A stretch of DNA of 64,000 nucleotides from Leishmania martiniquensis (Eukaryota > Euglenozoa > Kinetoplastea > Trypanosomatida > Trypanosomatidae). A model generated the notes under the pieces. That model was not told where the DNA came from, did no database searches, and saw nothing but the letters and a program-made list of their open reading frames with translations. Below, in pieces: positions 51,605 to 61,400 of this stretch. How positions within the stretch are numbered: the stretch's first letter is position 1; each line of letters begins with the position of its first letter. The stretch lies in contig NC_090144.1 of NCBI RefSeq assembly GCF_017916325.1, forward strand, positions 296,501 to 360,500, in the 5' to 3' direction. The position numbers and the translations under genes were made by a program.

Positions 51605-52575
51605 TAATGCCTGCGCGATGCGCACATATGTGTGCACGTGTGCGCCTGTGCGCGCGGCAGAGACACAGAAAGAGGGAGAGGAATAGGTGTGTGTGTGTGT
51701 GTGTGGGAGGGGGGAGTGAAGAGAGAGTGGGCTCGAAGGAGGGGCTCGGCAGCGCAGCAAGTCGGAGGGGGTAAGATAAGCGGGGGACGTGCGCGGCAGC
51801 CTATCGCACGTGACTGAGCGACTCATGTGCGGCTCCTGCGACAACGTGGCCGCAACATACACGAGATGAGTCCTGCCCCGATTTATTTCTGCAAGGAAGA
51901 GCCTCAAAGCCCTTAGAGAGTATGGCAGCGGCTAGACATGACAACGAATCGAGTACACAGAGTACTTTGGGAGGGGCTTGGGCAGGTGCCACTGAGCTGC
52001 CTCTTTCTCGGACGCGCAGGCGTGTGCGTGCGTCCCGCGCCTGTCCGTGCGTTCGATTGGCGCAGACGAACAAGTGAAATGCGGACACATGAGGTGGATT
52101 CGCGCGAGAGACGGAGAGGATGGCGCTGTCGAGCACGCGGGCTCACTCAAGGCGCCACCAAATCAGCTCTGATACACCTGCGCCTGTGCGCGCGCGTGTG
52201 TGTGTGTGAGGAGGGTACTCTGCGTGTGTACGAGCCGCTTTTCTTTTACACACACACACACACACGCCTACGCGTGCTCCGCTCTCCTCCGCACAAGCGC
52301 TCTGGCGACCGTTGATAGTTTACATGGACAAAACAAGCGAAGGGCGGTGGCCCCTACGTGCAGCGTTCGCCAGCACAGCAGCAGCGGTGGTGGTGGTGAG
52401 GAAGAGTGCCTCTAGCTTTCGTATCAATCTCCGGTATAGAAGAGAGAGAGAGGGCGATGGGAGACCGCGCCGCACTCATGCGCGTGCCCTCACTCACACA
52501 CAGAGCCCCACCGCCCCCCTGCATGGCCATCCATAGCGCAGCATACGCTCGAGTGCATCAGCAGCTTTGGGTGCT
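51605..52575. other. Intergenic spacer: 3' UTR of the 527-residue protein gene and 5' UTR of the small membrane protein
   Basis: No gene is supported. GT at about 52195-52208 and AC at 52248-52265 are complementary microsatellites 40 nt apart that could pair. Another GT run is at about 51687-51703. Confidence 0.55.
51646..51687 (-). promoter_or_regulatory. Probable spliced-leader acceptor of the small membrane protein
   Basis: A pyrimidine tract (opposite 51668-51687, one purine) is followed on the minus strand by CACAG, with the AG at 51646-51647. The predicted 5' UTR is about 41 nt. Confidence 0.45.
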
Positions 52576-54159
52576 TCAGAGCCATATGTCCACCCGTTTG
52601 CCGACATGCAGCGGCACCTGTGGCTCTACGGGGGCGTTCGACGTCGCCGTGGCGTTGTCACGTGGCAGTGTGGTGTAGCTGAGGTACGCCGCCCACGCCT
52701 TCCTGCGCTCGCACTGGTTTTGCATGGTGCCGTCTGGCAAAACGCAGTGGCCGAACATGCAGTCGCGCAGCCTGGCTGCGCTCCACTGCTGCACCGGTAG
52801 CGACGCTTCTCGAGGCGGCGGCGGTGGTGGCAGCATAGATTCACGTACCACAGTGGCGCTGTAGAGGGCCCACGGGTAATATTTCGCTTGCAGCTCGCCT
52901 GTGACGTCGCGGCTGACGGGCGCCGGAGACAGGGGAAGGGGCATCACGGAGTCCGTCTGCTGCTGCTTCTGAGACCCGCGGCCGCTACGCGTAGGAGCCC
53001 CCGTCCCGGCTGCCGCAGCGGCGGCAGGGGCGTCGAAGTACTCGGGGATATAGGTGTACGGGATGGCGTTCGCGTACTGGCCCATGTTCTCCATCGATGT
53101 ATGGATGAACATGGGCGGCGGTGTGCGGAAAGGCACAAGGTCTGCCACTACTGATGCCATCCCCTCGACTGGCGCTGGCGACGCTGTAGGGGTGTGTGAC
53201 GAAGTGCTGGCGGCGGCGGCATCCTGCGCCTGCGCCGACGCTGAAGTAGGCGATGCCAAGACATCGGCCAACCGTTCTGCCCGTGACCGAGAATGCCCCT
53301 TGCCGACGGGCTCGCCGGGATCGAGAATGGCTGCGGCGGCACTCGAGCGCTGCGCCTCATTCCGATATGCAAGACTGAGCCGGACATACGCCTCCTCGGT
53401 GACTTGCGCTGCCTTGCGCAGGTCGATCTCAGTGGACGGCGCGGAGATGTGCTGGCCACTGACGCTGGTGCCGGTCAGGCTGCTCGTATTCGCGTGCCCG
53501 ACGGCCATCTGACTGCGGCTAAAGCAGTTCTTGTAGAGCTTTTCCCGTGTGTGCACCTTGCGCCGCGCCTCTGCTTGTGTGAGGTGGTCCCCCAGCTGCA
53601 TCAGCCACAGTTGGCTCTCCAGAAACTGTGTGTTCCGGTCCTGGAAGTCAGCCATCGCATCCGCCTCGCGCCGCGCCGCGCGCTCCTTCTGCCGCTCCCA
53701 CTGGCGTTGCTGCAGCTCCGCCTTTGCGTGCTCCTCCTGCGCGTCGCGACGCCGCTGCTCGTTGAGCTTGGCGGCCTCGTGCTGGGCGAGTGCCCGCTGC
53801 TGCTTCTTCTCCCTCCCTCGCTGCACCTCGACGGACCAATCTGCGCCATCGCGCAGGCTAGTGTAGGAGGACAAATTATGTACACGCACCGGCTCCTCGA
53901 TTGGGGGGCCCACAGCATAGAAAGATGAGATCGGCACATTCTCATGCGCGGGGTGCCAGCCAAAGCGCGCGTTGCGCACTTGCGCCACGTCATCGTCCTT
54001 GTTGGTCTCACTCGGCTTCTGAGGTGGGTGTTGAGACAGCCGATGATGAGATGGCAGTTCGCATGGGGCTCGGATGACGTGTTCGACTGGCGAAGGAGCC
54101 GACGCCGAGGGTTCGGCGGCGGTGCCCTTGCCATCTGACGCAAGAAAGAAAGAATACAT
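52576..54159 (-). CDS. Coiled-coil protein of unknown function, 527 residues
   Basis: Starts at the ATG at 54159. The N-terminal 105 residues include a Pro-rich segment and a compact NARFGWHPAHENVPISSFYA block that looks structured. Residues about 108-170 are a strongly charged Gln/Arg/Glu helix of coiled-coil type, followed by a FLESQLWLMQLGDHLTQAEA helix. The C-terminal 300 residues mix Ala/Ser linkers with Tyr/Pro-rich patches (AIPYTYIPEYFDA; YYPWALYSATVV). No transmembrane segment or enzyme motif is visible. The short folded patches between a single long helix would suit a microtubule- or axoneme-associated structural protein, but this is a guess. Coding status is supported by length and composition. 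Confidence 0.75.
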   Translation of the reverse strand: MYSFFLASDGKGTAAEPSASAPSPVEHVIRAPCELPSHHRLSQHPPQKPSETNKDDDVAQVRNARFGWHPAHENVPISSFYAVGPPIEEPVRVHNLSSYTSLRDGADWSVEVQRGREKKQQRALAQHEAAKLNEQRRRDAQEEHAKAELQQRQWERQKERAARREADAMADFQDRNTQFLESQLWLMQLGDHLTQAEARRKVHTREKLYKNCFSRSQMAVGHANTSSLTGTSVSGQHISAPSTEIDLRKAAQVTEEAYVRLSLAYRNEAQRSSAAAAILDPGEPVGKGHSRSRAERLADVLASPTSASAQAQDAAAASTSSHTPTASPAPVEGMASVVADLVPFRTPPPMFIHTSMENMGQYANAIPYTYIPEYFDAPAAAAAAGTGAPTRSGRGSQKQQQTDSVMPLPLSPAPVSRDVTGELQAKYYPWALYSATVVRESMLPPPPPPREASLPVQQWSAARLRDCMFGHCVLPDGTMQNQCERRKAWAAYLSYTTLPRDNATATSNAPVEPQVPLHVGKRVDIWL

Positions 54160-55129
54160 GAAGGCGCTCAGAGGATGGGAGGAGAAGGGGTGGGCGTGTG
54201 CGTGTGCGTGTGTGGGGGAGGGGCTGCACGCAAAGCCACAGTCGTGGCGATAGGCAAGGAGGCAAACGAAGGGAGAAGAGCACCGAATACGGGCCGCTGC
54301 CGAAAGATTTTTGCTGCGATGTGGACGATGGCTGCAGCGGTTAGACGTGCCGGGGTGGGGTGGGGGAGAGGTTCATACGTGGGGAGCAGTGTTTGCGAAT
54401 GCGGGCGCAAGGCGAGAGGTAGGGAGACACGTAATCCTTGCCCCTCCCCCATCTGAGTGCACAGATACAGCCCCGCACGGGACTGAGAATATTACAGACG
54501 TGCGCGCGCACACACACACACGCAGACACACATACACCTGTGCAATGGTTGCTGGTATACGCAGCAGCGTATCGGCATCGCGGGGGTCGCGAGAGGGAAG
54601 GGGGGTGGCAGGTGGGCGGACGGTGAGACACAGTTGCTGCTCTTTTCGACTCGTCGACTGCAGAATGCGCTCGCTGCTGCCATTGCCAACGGCTCTGTTT
54701 ATCGCGTCTCTCGCGCAGACACACGCAGACACAGAGAGAGGGTGGCGGTGGTGAATGGAGTACAAATAAAGGTGAGAGAGAGGAGGGGGAGGGGCGAGAA
54801 GAAACGAGGCGAGCGCCAGAGAGACACCCGCGCGCACGTACACACGAAAAAGGGGAGCAGCATCAGTCGCCGTCACACCACGCGAGGGAATGTTGGTGGC
54901 GTTATGGTGCTGAAGAACATGTGTGTGCCTCCGAGAGGCTGTAGACAGCTTCACAGAGAGAAAAAACAGGTACAAGGTGCGAGGGCACCGGTGGTAGGGC
55001 ACCAGCAGAGGATCAAGGGGCAGAGTGGGAGAGGACGCGGGAAGGGGAGGGTGTGTGTGTGTGTGTGCGTGTGCACGCGCAGGCGTTCACACACATCTGC
55101 GAACAAGTCTGCTCTTCTGCTGTTCGCTT
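54160..55129. other. Intergenic spacer between the basic-tail protein gene and the 527-residue protein gene
   Basis: No gene is supported. A pyrimidine tract on the transcribed strand (opposite 54171-54190) followed by an AG at 54167-54168 would give a 5' UTR of only about 7 nt for the 527-residue protein. CA repeats (about 54507-54521) and a GT repeat (55051-55068) are present. Confidence 0.5.
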
Positions 55130-56611
55130 CTAGCGCCTCCCCTTGGCCATCGGCTTTTTCGCAGTGGCTTTGGCGACCTTCGACTTGGTGCTCGTAGCGC
55201 GTCGCGCTGACACTGCCGTTCTCCTCGACCACTTCATGGCGGCGGAGGTCACCTTCGCCTCTTGCCTGCGCGCCCCACGCTGGGCGGTTGCCGCCACCGC
55301 CGACATCTTGGCCTTGACGCTCTTGAGGTTCTTCGCTATCTTCGCTGCGGCTGTCTTGGCCGCCCGCGCAGAGGTCTGTGACGACATGCGCGACGGAGCC
55401 GTTGCCTTGGCGTTGGCTGAACGCCGGCGCTCAACCGTGGGCGTCTTTCTGGGCTTCGCCGCACGCGCGTTCACGACCGCCTGCATCGCTGGCGGTGGCC
55501 TCTTCCCCTTGCGAGCCTTCAGCTTCACTCCTACCCGTGGTGACACCGTGGCGGCTTTGACCCCGCGCACGCCAACGGCCATGGCGCTGTCACGCAGCCG
55601 TTTCTTCGCTGAAGTCGCTGCAGCGGCGGTGTGCGAGGCTCTGCCACGTCTCTGCAGCGACTTTCTTGCGGACGCTGCTGCTGCTGCCGCTTCCGCATCC
55701 GCAGCAGCAGGCATGCCCAGCAGGTCGGCTTCTGTCCAGGCCGGCAGTGTGTCTCCGCCGGCGACGCCACCGCTCTCCTGGGAGGAGCTGACGACAGGCT
55801 CCTCGGATGGGGTGCCACCAGTCATGGCAGCATGCACCACCCGCTGCTCGCGCTGCTGCACGCCGCGGCGGTAGTTGTTGAGCTCGTCGCCGCACTTGTG
55901 CCGCACCGTTGCCAAGTCGCGCTCCGCCTTGAGTCGTTGCAGGGACGCGTTAAGCAGGGCTTCTTCAGCCTGCAGCTGCTGCACTCGCTGGCTGAGTAGA
56001 AGTGCGGTGGCGGGGCTGCCCACAGCCTGAAGCACCTCGGCTGCTTGCGAGGCGGCCGAGGCAAGACGGATTCGGCGGGCTTTCGTGATCACTGGCCGCC
56101 GCATCGCAGCACCGTCGTCGCTTCCCGCGCGCTGGAACAGAGAGGTGGTTGCGGTAGCCCTCGCCGCTGCCGAGGAGAAGGACATGTCAGCCGATGGAGC
56201 GGCCGCATCTGCCTTGTGGGCATGGCTACGAGAGCTCTGGGCCTTTACACACACACTCTCCGGGGCCACCGCGGCCTCTGCCGAATGGCGCGGGCCGAAG
56301 CCGCCCATAATGTAGTCCATGCAACCGCTGCTTTTGCTGTCGCCAAGCACCACCAGCGCACTTCCATAGTCCTGCGCTGCTGCTGCTGCTTCTGCCGCAT
56401 CTGCCTGCTGCGTGTGCATCGCCGCAGCGGCGCCATCGTGTCCGTTTAAGTTTTGCAGCCACAGCGACGACGCAGCCGTAGACGTCATGCTGCTGCTCGT
56501 CATGGCTGCCTCACTTACTGCTTCATTCTCAATGACTGCGGAGGACAAGGACGAGGAGGAGAGGAGCCCAGCGCGCAGCACGCGCGATGGGCGAAGGAGA
56601 GCGCGGAACAT
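55130..56611 (-). CDS. Basic Lys/Ala-rich protein with mitochondrial-type presequence (candidate kinetoplast-associated protein)
   Basis: The protein has 493 residues from the ATG at 56611; an ATG 14 codons earlier (56653) is the alternative. The chosen start gives MFRALLRPSRVLRAGLLSSS, an Arg-rich, acid-free amphipathic leader typical of mitochondrial import. The middle is Ala/Ser-rich with a coiled coil at about 200-265. The last 165 or so residues are extremely basic, with AKK, KAK and SAR repeats resembling histone H1 tails, ending in KKPMAKGRR. An H1-like basic domain behind a mitochondrial presequence is the plan of kinetoplast-associated proteins that compact kinetoplast DNA. That assignment is inference from composition. 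A nuclear or nucleolar basic protein is the main alternative. No folded enzyme domain is visible. Confidence 0.7.
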   Translation of the reverse strand: MFRALLRPSRVLRAGLLSSSSLSSAVIENEAVSEAAMTSSSMTSTAASSLWLQNLNGHDGAAAAMHTQQADAAEAAAAAQDYGSALVVLGDSKSSGCMDYIMGGFGPRHSAEAAVAPESVCVKAQSSRSHAHKADAAAPSADMSFSSAAARATATTSLFQRAGSDDGAAMRRPVITKARRIRLASAASQAAEVLQAVGSPATALLLSQRVQQLQAEEALLNASLQRLKAERDLATVRHKCGDELNNYRRGVQQREQRVVHAAMTGGTPSEEPVVSSSQESGGVAGGDTLPAWTEADLLGMPAAADAEAAAAAASARKSLQRRGRASHTAAAATSAKKRLRDSAMAVGVRGVKAATVSPRVGVKLKARKGKRPPPAMQAVVNARAAKPRKTPTVERRRSANAKATAPSRMSSQTSARAAKTAAAKIAKNLKSVKAKMSAVAATAQRGARRQEAKVTSAAMKWSRRTAVSARRATSTKSKVAKATAKKPMAKGRR

Positions 56612-56657
56612 TGCGGTGACGGGGGTGATGGGAGAGAGGGCAAAGAAAGACAAAGAG
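56537..56657 (-). promoter_or_regulatory. AG-free pyrimidine-rich zone over the start of the basic-tail protein
   Basis: On the minus strand no AG occurs between 56655 and 56537, while a C/T-rich run (opposite 56629-56655) precedes the ATG at 56611. The AG at 56656-56657 would be the upstream acceptor; the next one lies inside the frame at 56535-56536, after codon 25. Inference only. Confidence 0.35.
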
Positions 56658-57156
56658 GCTGGTACGACAGGCCTACACAGAGATGCGACTGCTCCCGTCG
56701 AGGGAAGGAGAGCCGCGGCGGCGGGGAGGGCCGAGAGACCGCAGTGCGAGTGAAGCCAAGAAAAAAAGATGGTGTCTTGGCTTGCGCCTGAAGCGGATCA
56801 GCTCCCGTTGGGCGTGAGCTGAGTGGAGCGAAGAAAACGCGAAGGCGAAGAGGGGAAATCGCCTCCCGGAGGGCACAGGTATGCAATCACTGACCCTGAC
56901 GCACACGCACAGTCACACGCACCGCGACGAGAGGGAGGGAGGGAGGGAGCGAGGGGGAGGGGAGGGGGAGAGGAGGGGAGGGGATAGTACAGGATGGGAG
57001 ACGTGAGAAACAAGAGGTGAGATGAAGAAAACTGCGGTAGGTCTAAAAATGTGGCAGATCTAAAGATATGTGTGTGGGTGTGCCCTGTGTGTCGGTGCAG
57101 ATGGAGTGGCGGCGGTGGTGGGGGCCGTGCTTGTCACGGATACGATGACGATACGT

Positions 57157-57184
<28 letters not shown>
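57157..57184. repeat. (CA)n microsatellite
   Basis: About 13 CA units, interrupted only at the right end. A second CA run lies at 57321-57350, also in the presumed P4-ATPase 3' UTR. Confidence 0.9.
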
Positions 57185-57189
<5 letters not shown>

Positions 57190-58122
57190 AGGGAGAGGGG
57201 CGGTGGTGATGGAAGAGAGCGTCTAAGAGAGGAAAAGACCGAAGTGAAGGTGAAGAAGCGCGAGGACCCCCCAAGGGGGAGCGAGGCGACCAACCCACCC
57301 GCTCACCTGCCTGCTAGCGTGCACACACACACACACACACATGCACACACAGACAGATGAAGAAGAGGGAGGCGGGATAAGAATAGATGTGCTGCCTTAT
57401 CGCTCGTGTGCGGTAACGGTGGATCTCCTCCCTCCCCCACCCAACCTCCACGCGACCTCAACCACGCGCGTGCGCTGCGTGGAGGAGAGAGCGAGAGCGA
57501 GCAAGAGCGACAAAGGATGGGCGTAGGCTGTGGCGCTGTTGCTGCTGCTCGCTGTTTTCCCCCTTGCCCACTGACGAGCCGCACGCACACGCACACAGAC
57601 AGACAGACAGAGGGACCGAATGCGGCGGTCTCTCTCTCTCTCTCCAAAATCGCGACCTTTCCTCTTCCCGCTCACTCCGTATCGTTTAACTGTCGCCGTT
57701 GTGCCAGCTCGCCGCCTCGCTGCGCTTCTGATAGGGGAGAGAGAGGGGCGGAATGGGATATGACCAGGATGTGTGTGTGTGTAGGCGTCGGCGCCCACCA
57801 CATTCTGCCCACATAATGGGTGTGCCAATACACAGGAGGAGAGACGAGGCCAGCGTATGGAGAAGGGGTGGTGGTGGTGGGCAGGGTAGATAGATGGACG
57901 ATGACGGGAGAGGTAGCTGGATGCGCAGTCGCCCGTGTGCGGTGCATCCGTGAGGCGGAAGACTGGGGAAGGGGCCCTCTCTCTATGTGGGTATCCCGAG
58001 CCAGTAGTGCAAGGGGGCAGCGCTAGTGCACACCGCGGCTCCGTGACGGGGGCGCTTGCTATTTTTTGTTGGGTTTTTAGGTGTACACAGAGTCTCGCTC
58101 AGGTACCGCCCACCCACAGGCG

Positions 58123-58138
58123 TATATATATATATATA
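58123..58138. repeat. (TA)8 microsatellite
   Basis: Eight TA units, about 280 nt past the P4-ATPase stop on the transcribed strand. Confidence 0.9.
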
Positions 58139-58413
58139 CTGTGTGTGCGTGTGTGTGCCTACCAGAAGGCACGCTCACATACAGCCGTTGACCCGACCCT
58201 TCGCAACGCAGCCGTGCTGCGATGATGGTGGCGGCGATAGACGGTGGGCTCGCCTCTTCTTCTTTCATTGTCGCTGCTGTCCCCTCCCTCTCGCGTCTCC
58301 CTCTCTCCCTCCCCTTCATCCGTACGGAGTTGGTCACTGAACAAAGGGGGAGAGAGGGAGACGCGGGAGGAATGAGTCGGCGGGTCGTCTCGTTCGCGCT
58401 TCACATGTTTGCT

Positions 58414-61400
58414 TCATTGCGTTACTGCTTTACCCTTGGCACCGCTGCCATCCTTATCCGCCGCCACCTCCTCCCGCTGCTGCTGCTGCACCTTGAGCAG
58501 CTCTTCGTACCGGGCAAGTAGCCGCGCATACTCGGCCTTCAGGTCGGCCTTGGTGTGCTTGTACGGGATGCGGTGGTGCGATCTGCGGGCGGCCCGCATG
58601 GCTAGCCCGGCATTCTGCCACGGCGCGAAGAGTTGTATGTACACGTTCGACGTCACCGTGAAGAGGAGAAGTACACCGCATGCGAAGAAAAGCAGCAGCC
58701 AGAACTTGCCAGACGCTCCGTACAGCTCTATCGCCACCCTCACGAACCAGTTGCTGCCGGCGAGGCTGTGCAGGGAGGAGTAGGCGAGCTCGATGATCGG
58801 CAGAAGGACGACCTCCAGCCCGACGCCGATCGCGAAGGGGATCATGTAGTACGTCATCATTATCCCCACGCGGAGATCGACGATGAGGACAAGCATCGTG
58901 AAAAAGGTAGCGCCGTAGTCCTCGATGGTGGCGCTCATATGCGTGTACAAGTTGTCCCGCACACCGACGGTGTACATGACGAAGAAGAAGAAGAGAAGAC
59001 CCTGCATGAGACCGTCGAAGAGCCACTTGATGATGTACGGGTAGGAGAAGTACATGAGCTCGCGCGACAGCGGCGGGTACAGCGTCGGCAGAGACTCGGC
59101 CAGTTCATCCTCGACATCCTTGTCCAGGATGCCGATCATTAGCGGCTGCAAGGAGGTGAAAAAGATGCTGAACATGGCCAGCAGCCACGAGTCGATCAAC
59201 GCCTGACCCGAGTAGCCGGTATAGAACTGGTAAGCGACCATGCCGACCGTCAATATCACGTTCTTGTAAAGCGAGTAAATGATGCAGTGCGCCTCGCGGA
59301 AGACGGAGAAGCGACCGTGGACGAAGAGCAGTCGCTTCAAGAAGCGAAACTTCGGCAGGGCGTAGTCGCTCGCCAACTCGGCCTGCGACCCTTCCAAACC
59401 CATGATGCCGACGCCGATGCTGCTTTCCTGAATCATGGACACGTCGTTCGCGCCATCACCGATGGCAAGCACCACGGCGCTCGTGTTGCGCTTGAACATC
59501 CGCACAACCTTCGCCTTCTGTAGAGGGGTCATGCGGCAGCACACGGCGCTGCGGCAGCGGTTGCCAAGGAGGAAGAAGCGGCGCGCACGGTCGCGGTCCT
59601 CAAAGATGAAGTCCAGCGTCTTACCATCCACCACAACGACGACAACATGTGCGCCAAACGCCTCCCGCCCCTCGTCGCACTTGTCCTCCGCTGCCTTCAG
59701 CTGCGTGTCGATGCGGGCGCACTTGCACGCGAGGAGGTTCTGCGCCTCGTCGGCGCTGTCGGGGGTACCCGCCAACGTCCGCGTACTCCGCGGCTGCGGC
59801 GAGCGCGTGCCGGACGAGGCGCTCTGGGGCGCTCGGGTTTCCATGCTGGCCTCTGGAGACCTCAAGGGGTCACCCCCATCGGACGCGCTCGAAGGACTGC
59901 TCTCTGACGGCGGCGATGCCTCGCCCCCACCGCCGTTCTTCGCCTGCAGGCGCCGCTGCTCCTCATAGCGCTTCTGCTGCTGCATCAATGCCTCTTCCTC
60001 GATAATGTCAGACACGTCGAGGTGGCACACATAGTCGGTGTAGCCGTCCCTGACAAGGCCGCTCGTGTGGGCGATGGTGACGGCCGTCTCTCGCTTGTCG
60101 CCCGTCAGCATCCACACCACGATAGAGGCCTGAATGATAAACTCAAGTGTCTGCGGCACTTCCTCCTGCAACTTGTCCTCCACCGCAGTCGTGCCGACGA
60201 TGTCGATGCTCTTCTCCAGGAGCGCGTATGCTTCGTGCAGCTTCTCGCTGCGGCCCTGCATCGCACACTGGGCATTGTGGAAGATCGGCAGCCACTCACG
60301 CACCTCCTCCTCACTCAGGTAACGCTGGCCGAGGACGAGGGTACGAAGACCCTGCTGCGCCATGACGTCCAACTCTCTCAGCATCTTGTCCTTCCTCCGC
60401 ACGTTGGAGCGCTTCTGCATGTTCACGATCTCCATCATGCTGCTGTCCGCGCCCTTGACGAGTAGCAGATACTTCCCCGGCGCCGAGGAAGGCTCAGTGA
60501 GCGCGGCGCCCTCAGTGCCTGCAAGGGAATCGTGGTAGGAGCACGAGTGGCCGAGAGATGCGTGATGGGGCAAGGGCTGGGTGTTCTTCGATTGGAGCGG
60601 CAATGCGAGCGCAGCCGAGTCGCTGACCGGGACGGCTGGCCGGTGATTCGCCGAAGGTTGCAGGAGACCGCTGGGTAGCGGAAGCGCCCTTGCGGCAGGT
60701 ACGCTGATCCCATTGTTGGCGTCCTCCTCGTTTCGCGGCTCTTCCGCGACGCACACGTGCGCCGCTGCCGAGGGTAGGACGGCGGATGGGCACTGTGACG
60801 GCAATAAGGCCTCGAGGGCGTGGTTCGACGCAGCGGCTCTCTCCGCTGCGGGCAGCGAGCTCGCGGCGCTGTCGGCGTTAGCCTTCCCAGCCTGCGCAGG
60901 GAGCAGACAGAAACTGCCGTGGCCGCCGCCGCCGTTGCGCAGCTCCGCTGCCCCGGCGCCATCCAGCAAGGTGTGTGAGGCGGTAGCTAATAGAGCCACG
61001 GAATCCTCGCGCGGTGCTGTTATTGGGGCTGTGGGGCTCTCTGGCGCACTGCGGTGGTAGTGCGCGATTCTGCCCGCAGCTATCGATGCTGCCGCCGCCT
61101 CAGAGTCCAAGTCAGGCCGTCGTTGCAGCAGCACGCTCATCAGTTTGCGCTGCGGCGTGAACTCGAGCTCGGCGACGATGTCGTAGCACAGGATGCGGCC
61201 AAGCGCCTTCACATACATCTGCTTCGCCGTTCTTTCGAAGAGCGAGAACCCGTTCTCACGAGCCGCGTTCACCAGGGCGATCTCATCGAGCGACTGCCCC
61301 TCGTAGATTTTGCTGCGATCGATGAACTGCTCGAGATCTGAAACCTCTATGGAGGCGGTCGCTTCCGCCGCTGCTGAGCCGCCCCGCGCCGAAGAGGCAG

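Larger units (their letters stand above)
56612..58413. other. Longest intergenic spacer: P4-ATPase 3' UTR and basic-tail protein 5' UTR
   Basis: No gene is supported in 1.8 kb. It contains the pyrimidine-rich splice zone opposite 56629-56655, GGGA-type runs at about 56933-56985, CA repeats at 57157-57184 and 57321-57350, and a TA repeat at 58123-58138. Open frames here are dominated by repeat-encoded His-Thr. Confidence 0.6.

Noticed and set aside
57070..57647. Small open frames with His-Thr repeats in the longest spacer
   Set aside because: They are translations of CA/GT microsatellites and have no independent support.
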